The notes below the pieces were generated by a model that searched no databases, was not told where the DNA came from, and saw only the letters and a program-made list of their open reading frames with translations. The translations under genes were made by a program, and so were the position numbers. A stretch of 64,000 nucleotides of DNA from Myxococcales bacterium. GTDB taxonomy: Bacteria > Myxococcota_A > Polyangia > Haliangiales > Haliangiaceae. The stretch spans positions 186,001 to 250,000 of the forward strand of contig JADJGV010000037.1 in NCBI GenBank assembly GCA_016707895.1. The letters are read 5' to 3'. This document shows positions 59,737 through 64,000 of this stretch, one piece after another; the first letter of the stretch is position 1, and each line of letters opens with the position of its first letter.

Positions 59737-61469
59737 GCGGCGGCCCCGCCTTCCTCGGTCTGCGAGGTGACGATCTCGGCGTAGGTCGGGCAGCCGGCCA
59801 CCAGCGCGTCGTGGCGGCCGCAGCCGACGACCCGGCCGCCGTCGAGCACGACGATCTGCGCGGCGTGGCGGATGCTGGCGATGCGCTGGGCCACGACGAT
59901 CGTCGTGGCGCGGGCCAGCCGCGGCGCCAGCGCGGCGCGCAGCCGGGCCTCGGTGGCCAGGTCGAGGGCGGCGAACGCGTCGTCGAACAGGATCACCGCC
60001 GGGTCGCGCAACAGCGCGCGCGCGATCGCCAGCCGCTGGCGCTGGCCGCCCGAGACGTTGGTGCCGCCCTGGGCGATCGGCGCGGCCAGCTGCTCGGGCA
60101 TGGCCCGCACGAAGTCGTCGGCCTGGGCGATCGCCAGCGCGGCCCACAGCGCGGCGTCGGTGGCGGCCGGGTTGCCGAAGCGCAGGTTGGACGCGACCGT
60201 GCCGGAGAACAGGAACGCCCGCTGCGGCACCACCGCGATCCGCGCCCGCAGCTCGTCGGGGTCGCGATCGCGGACGTCGACGCCGTCGAGCCACACCGCG
60301 CCGGCGGTGGGGTCGGCCAGCCGCGGGATCAGCTCGAGCAGCGTGGTCTTGCCGGCGCCGGTGGCGCCGATGATCGCGGTCACCTCGCCGGGGCGGGCCA
60401 CCAGCGACACCTCGGACAGGACCGGCGCGGTGGCGCCCGGGTAGCGGTACTCGACCGCGCGCAGCTCGACCACGCCGGTCGGCGCGGCCGGCACCACCGG
60501 CGTCGTCGGCGCCGCGATCGCCGGCACGGTGTCGAGCAGCTCGACGATCCGCTCGGCGCACGCCGCGGCCCGCGGGATCATGATCGACATGAACGACGTC
60601 ATCATGACCGCCATCAGGATCTGCAGCAGGTAGCTGAGGTAGGCGGTCAGCGCGCCGATCGCCAGGCCGCCCTCGGCGACCCGCTCGCCGCCGAACCACA
60701 TGACCGCGACGGTCGAGACGTTGAACATCAGCATCACCGTCGGCCACATCAGCGCCTGCAGGCGGCCGATCGCCAGCGCGCTGGCGGTGAGGTCGGCGTT
60801 GGCGGCGTCGAACCGCGCCGCCTCGGCCGGCTCGCGCACGAACGCCCGCACCACCCGCATGCCGGTGATCTGCTCGCGCAGCACCTGGTTGACGCGGTCG
60901 AGCTTGGGCTGCATCGCGCGGAACCGCGGCACCATCCGCGAGATCACCAGGCCGATGCTGCCGGCCAGCGCCGGGATGCACACCGCCAGCAGCCGCGACA
61001 GCGCGAGGTCCTCGCGCAGCGCCATGACGATGCCGCCGATCGACATGATCGGCGCCACCACCAGCATCGTGACGCTCATCAGCACCAGCATCTGCACCTG
61101 CTGGACGTCGTTGGTGGTGCGGGTGATGAGCGACGGCGCGCCGAACTTGCCGACCTCGCGGGTCGACAGCCGGCCGACGTGGTGGAAGATGCCGGCGCGC
61201 AGGTCGCGTCCATAGCCCATCGCCACCCGGGCGCCGAACCACACCGCGGCCACCGCGCACGCGATCTGCAGGCCGGCGATGGCCAGCATCAGGCCGCCGC
61301 GGCGCAGGATGTAGCCGGTGTCACCGGTCGCGACGCCGCGATCGATGATGTGGCCGTTGAGGCTCGGCAGGTACAGCGACGCCAGCGTGCCGCACAGCTG
61401 CAGCGCGACGATCACCGCGAGGTGCCGCCGGTACGGGCGCAGGTAGGTGCGGAGCAGGCGCCAGAGCAT
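59733..61469 (-). CDS. ABC exporter half-transporter 1 (permease-ATPase)
   Basis: 578 residues from ATG 61469. Six TM segments (HLAVIVALQLCGTLASLYL, MLAIAGLQIACAVAAVWFGA, VMLMFNVSTVAVMWFGGERV), then ATPase: IGATGAGKTTLLELIPRL, VSGGQRQRLAIARALL and AVILFDDAFAALD. In Walker B the catalytic Glu is Asp (FDDAFAALD), so this site is probably degenerate, the usual picture for heterodimeric exporters; the partner at 57781 has the canonical Glu. Substrate unknown, lipid- or drug-type export likely. Confidence 0.9.
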   Translation of the reverse strand: MLWRLLRTYLRPYRRHLAVIVALQLCGTLASLYLPSLNGHIIDRGVATGDTGYILRRGGLMLAIAGLQIACAVAAVWFGARVAMGYGRDLRAGIFHHVGRLSTREVGKFGAPSLITRTTNDVQQVQMLVLMSVTMLVVAPIMSIGGIVMALREDLALSRLLAVCIPALAGSIGLVISRMVPRFRAMQPKLDRVNQVLREQITGMRVVRAFVREPAEAARFDAANADLTASALAIGRLQALMWPTVMLMFNVSTVAVMWFGGERVAEGGLAIGALTAYLSYLLQILMAVMMTSFMSIMIPRAAACAERIVELLDTVPAIAAPTTPVVPAAPTGVVELRAVEYRYPGATAPVLSEVSLVARPGEVTAIIGATGAGKTTLLELIPRLADPTAGAVWLDGVDVRDRDPDELRARIAVVPQRAFLFSGTVASNLRFGNPAATDAALWAALAIAQADDFVRAMPEQLAAPIAQGGTNVSGGQRQRLAIARALLRDPAVILFDDAFAALDLATEARLRAALAPRLARATTIVVAQRIASIRHAAQIVVLDGGRVVGCGRHDALVAGCPTYAEIVTSQTEEGGAAA

Positions 61470-61701
61470 CAGGCGAACTCGCGGTCCCGCGGCCGGGTGC
61501 GGGCGGCCGGCCAGCGCCTGTAGGCCCACCGCATGGCAGCGGCAGGGTTAGCACACGGACCTACCGAGCGCAGCGGTCGCCCGCGAAGGCGGACCGCAGG
61601 CCCAGTGAGGCGCAGCCCCGGCGACGCCAGGGGGAGTAGGGCAATGAGAAACCCGAGCGCCAGTACGCCACGATCGGCGCGCTGACATCTCGGGCAGCGG
61701 A

Positions 61702-61742
61702 CCCCGGCGGTGCACCGGGGCGTGGGTCGGCAGGACCCGCGG
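61702..61742 (-). terminator. Hairpin pair downstream of rpsT
   Basis: On the minus strand directly after the rpsT stop lies GGGTC-CTGCC-GACCC, followed by CCCCGG/CCGGGG (61702-61720). No U-run. A candidate terminator within the 273 bp to the ABC gene; the rest of that gap shows no other signal. Confidence 0.4.
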
Positions 61743-62000
61743 TTACGACGCCGTGCCGCGGCCAGCGAGCCGCGAGACGTAGCGCGAGGCGGTGTTGCGC
61801 TTGAGCACACCGCGCGAGACCGCCTTGTCGATGATCGAGATCGCCGTCTTGCGCAGATCGGCAGCCTCGGCCGCCTTGCCGTCGATGGCGGTGCGCGCCT
61901 TCTTCACGGCAGTGCGGAGCGCCGACATGGCCGCGCGGTTGCGCGTGCGACGCTTGATCGATTGACGGTTCGCCTTCTCGGCCGAAGGATTGTTGGCCAC
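61743..62000 (-). CDS. rpsT: 30S ribosomal protein S20
   Basis: 85 residues from a GTG with GGGAG upstream. NNPSAEKANRQSIKRRTRNR, ALRTAVKKARTAI and a C-terminal SRGVLKRNTASRYVSRLAG are whole-length S20. Binds 16S rRNA in the small subunit. Confidence 0.96.
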   Translation of the reverse strand: MANNPSAEKANRQSIKRRTRNRAAMSALRTAVKKARTAIDGKAAEAADLRKTAISIIDKAVSRGVLKRNTASRYVSRLAGRGTAS

Positions 62001-62026
62001 GTGAGTCTCCCTTAACGAGCGCCGGT

Positions 62027-62055
62027 AGGTAGCGCACCGCTGGCCGCCCTGTCAA
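62027..62055 (-). promoter_or_regulatory. Candidate rpsT promoter
   Basis: Minus-strand TTGACA (62055-62050), a 17 bp spacer and CTACCT (62032-62027). TSS would be about 20 bp before the RBS. Confidence 0.45.
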
Positions 62056-62332
62056 GCGGGGTGGTTCGTCGGACGTCCGGGCCTCGGGGCTTTCGGCTCA
62101 CGGCCCGTCTCGCGTCGTCGGGGGAGGCTCGGCGGGGACATGGCCCCGCCGAGGGGGGCTCGGCGACGGGCCCCCTGGAGATCGGTTGGTCGCATCCCGG
62201 TCACCGTCCTGGCGCGAGCTTGTGGACAACCTGCGTGCGAGTGGCCTCGGGACGGTCCGGAGCGCCTGTGTTCCCGCGACTTCCACCGCGCGTGCTCAAA
62301 AAACTTGCACCAATACTCTGGGAGCGGCGCCG
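62056..62332. other. Non-coding stretch between rpsT and mazG
   Basis: 277 bp with no credible gene on either strand. The mazG end shows an A-rich run on + (GCTCAAAAAACTTGC, near 62295-62309), which reads as a T-run on the minus strand just after mazG and could be its terminator U-tract; no clear stem precedes it. Otherwise nothing seen. Confidence 0.6.
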
Positions 62333-63169
62333 TCATCCCCGCACGCCGACCCCGGCCGCCTTCGCGGCGTTCCACAGCGCGTCCATCTCCTCGAGGTTGG
62401 AGTCGGCCGGGCGGCGGCCGGCCTCGCCCAGCCGGTCCTCGATGTACTCGAACCGACGCGTGAAGCGCCGGGACGCGTCGTGGAGCGCGCTCTCGGCGTC
62501 GACCCCCAGCTTGCGGGCCAGGTTGACCACCGCGAACAGCAGATCCCCGATCTCGTGGTGGGCGGCGGGGCCGGCGGTCGGCGCCACCTCGGCGACCTCG
62601 TCGACCTCCTCGCGCACCTTGGCCATCGAGCCCTGCCAGCCGCCCCAGTCGAACCCGACCCGGCCGGCCTTGTCGCCGAGCTTCTGGGCCCGGGCCAGCG
62701 CCGGCAACCCGGGCAGCACGCCGCCCAGCGTCCGCGCGGCCGCCGCGGCCTTGGCGGCCTTCTCCTGGGCCTTGATCTGCTCCCACTGGGTCAGCACCTC
62801 GGCCGACGTCTTGGCGTCCGAGTCGCCGGGAGCGCCGAAGACGTGCGGGTGGCGGCGCACCAGCTTGTCGCAGATCTCGGCGACGACGTCGTCGATCGCG
62901 AACGCGCCCTCGGCCCGCCGCAGCGCGGCCTGGAAGACGATCTGCATCAGCACGTCGCCCAGCTCCTCGCGGTGATCGGCGACGTGGTCGCGCTCGAGGG
63001 CGTCGAGCACCTCGTAGGTCTCCTCGACCAGGAACGGGCGCAGCGTGGCCAGCGTCTGCTCGCGGTCCCACGGACAGCCGTCGGGCGCCAGCAGGCGATC
63101 CATGATCTCGACGAGGCGGGCCAGCGAGGCCCCAGGGGCAGGGGGGACGGCGGGGGTGTCGGCGGCCAT
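62333..63169 (-). CDS. mazG: Nucleoside triphosphate pyrophosphohydrolase MazG
   Basis: 278 residues from ATG 63169. Two MazG modules: CPWDREQTLATLRPFLVEET with EETYEVLDAL and EELGDVLMQIVFQA, then the second with VREEVDEVAEVAP and HHEIGDLLFAVVNLARKL. The first block ends in HPHVFG, as usual. It hydrolyses NTPs to NMPs and helps clear noncanonical or stress nucleotides. Confidence 0.93.
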   Translation of the reverse strand: MAADTPAVPPAPGASLARLVEIMDRLLAPDGCPWDREQTLATLRPFLVEETYEVLDALERDHVADHREELGDVLMQIVFQAALRRAEGAFAIDDVVAEICDKLVRRHPHVFGAPGDSDAKTSAEVLTQWEQIKAQEKAAKAAAAARTLGGVLPGLPALARAQKLGDKAGRVGFDWGGWQGSMAKVREEVDEVAEVAPTAGPAAHHEIGDLLFAVVNLARKLGVDAESALHDASRRFTRRFEYIEDRLGEAGRRPADSNLEEMDALWNAAKAAGVGVRG

Positions 63170-63283
63170 GGCGCGCACCGTACCCGTCGCCCGTCGCGCG
63201 TGCCAGCCGCCCGGGTTCCTGCTACAACCCCGTCCCCGGGTCGAGCCGGTCGACTTCGCTCGCGCCGGCAGAAACCCCCGATC

Positions 63284-64000
63284 GTGACCAAGCCCGCCCT
63301 CCGCCGCGACAAGCTCGCGTTCGACGACCCCGAGGCCCTCCAGGCCTTGTGCGGCACCAACAACACCCGGCTCAAGCTCATCGAGCGCACCGCCGGCGCC
63401 CAGATCCACCTGCGCGGCAACGAGATCACCATCGACGGCGACGACGACGTCGTCCGGGTGGTGCGCTCGGCGCTCGAGCAGCTGTACGGCTTCGCGCGCA
63501 AGGGCAAGCACCTGGCGTCGGACGACGTCGTGCGCGCGGTCAAGGTGCTGTCGGCCGACAGCGGCGCCGAGCTGGCGCCGATCTTCACCGACACCGTGCT
63601 GGTGCCGCGCGCCGGGCGGCCGATCGCCCCCAAGGGCGCCAACCAGAAGCAGTACGTCGATCAGGTCCGCGCCAACGACATCGTCTTCGGCGTCGGCCCG
63701 GCCGGCACCGGCAAGACCTACCTGGCGGTGGCTTTGGCGGTGCGCGCGCTGCTCGACAAGCAGGTGCGGCGGATCGTCTTGACCCGGCCGGCGGTCGAGG
63801 CCGGCGAGAAGCTCGGGTTCTTGCCCGGCACGCTCGAGGAGAAGGTCAGCCCGTACGTCCGGCCGCTGTACGACGCGCTGGGCGACATGCTCGACGTCGA
63901 CAAGGTCCAGAAGATGATGGCCGACGACGTCATCGAGGTCGCGCCGCTGGCGTTCATGCGCGGCCGCACGCTCAACGACGCGTTCGTCATCCTCGACGAG
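63284..64000 (+). CDS. phoH: PhoH-like ATPase, 3' end outside window
   Basis: 239 residues visible, open to the right edge. Start GTG 63284 fits the family. N-terminal KH-like part (LKLIERTAGAQIHLRGNEIT), then P-loop FGVGPAGTGKTYLAVALAVR, the PhoH signature LTRPAVEAGEKLGFLPGTLE and EVAPLAFMRGRTLNDAFVIL with Walker B at the edge. PhoH proteins bind RNA and ATP; commonly next to ybeY, presumably beyond the window. Confidence 0.93.
   Translation, partial: MTKPALRRDKLAFDDPEALQALCGTNNTRLKLIERTAGAQIHLRGNEITIDGDDDVVRVVRSALEQLYGFARKGKHLASDDVVRAVKVLSADSGAELAPIFTDTVLVPRAGRPIAPKGANQKQYVDQVRANDIVFGVGPAGTGKTYLAVALAVRALLDKQVRRIVLTRPAVEAGEKLGFLPGTLEEKVSPYVRPLYDALGDMLDVDKVQKMMADDVIEVAPLAFMRGRTLNDAFVILDE

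Noticed and set aside
57781..61260. A fused 1159-residue ABC transporter
   Set aside because: The upstream part is out of frame with the first half-transporter, which has its own stop at 59733; GTG 59736 with GTGA overlap gives two separate half-transporters.

Overview
The window is very GC-rich, compactly coded DNA with strong G/C third-position bias. It carries Hanks-type Ser/Thr kinases, FHA, PP2C and VWA-like proteins, a DUF222-HNH remnant, a complete ISC iron-sulfur operon and a phage-tail-like contractile injection system. This mix points to the Myxococcota (former Deltaproteobacteria), possibly a Haliangium/Kofleriaceae-like lineage. That placement is inference from gene content and composition, not from a marker tree.

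Positions 1-28,000 (extending to about 29,730) are the right-hand part of an extracellular-type contractile injection system (eCIS) locus; sheath and inner-tube genes are presumably left of the window. In order there are: a CIS tube/adaptor protein, a gpD-like hub, two tandem gpV-like spike proteins (the second with a Gly-Ala-Ser repeat domain of about 620 residues), a small zinc-ribbon protein, a gp25 wedge, a large J-like baseplate protein, a PASTA-tail protein I fusion and a tail-associated protein of unknown family. Next come five FHA-domain proteins, two of which have a signal peptide, a VWA-like domain, a membrane segment and a C-terminal FHA domain. They are followed by an AAA+ ATPase of the Ycf46 type with its Ycf35 (DUF1257) and DUF2997 partners, a short DUF4157 (eCIS core) protein, a pentapeptide-repeat protein, an unknown protein and a TPR protein. 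On the minus strand follow a PP2C phosphatase, an unknown protein and a tail-anchored Ser/Thr kinase. The whole resembles the threonine-phosphorylation control circuit (kinase, phosphatase, FHA protein) known from type VI secretion, here beside an eCIS-type particle; this is the most interesting system in the window.

Positions 29,800-44,300 hold two paralogous Cys/Pro-rich lipoproteins, a small cytochrome c, QueG, a KamA-type radical SAM aminomutase, two Nudix hydrolases, endonuclease III, a lipoprotein, a GlcD-type flavoprotein, an ErpA-like protein, a rhodanese-MoeB fusion, a PEGA-domain kinase and an RNase Y-like HD protein.

Positions 44,300-50,322 start with a palindromic MITE-like element and continue with a MerR-family regulator with a Cys-rich tail and a dyad operator in its leader, then iscS-iscU-iscA-hscB-hscA-fdx. 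Downstream are a YbgC-like thioesterase, an SspB-like ClpXP adaptor, a membrane kinase, a frameshifted DUF222-HNH gene, folB, def, ribA, an Mrp/ApbC ATPase, a heterodimer-type ABC exporter pair, rpsT, mazG and the start of phoH.

A structured intergenic element (two adjacent hairpins followed by CCCCCACCCGARAC) recurs after stop codons at about 15.84, 25.05, 29.77 (minus) and 46.50 kb, always in the sense of the upstream gene. No tRNA, rRNA, CRISPR array or intact insertion sequence was recognised.
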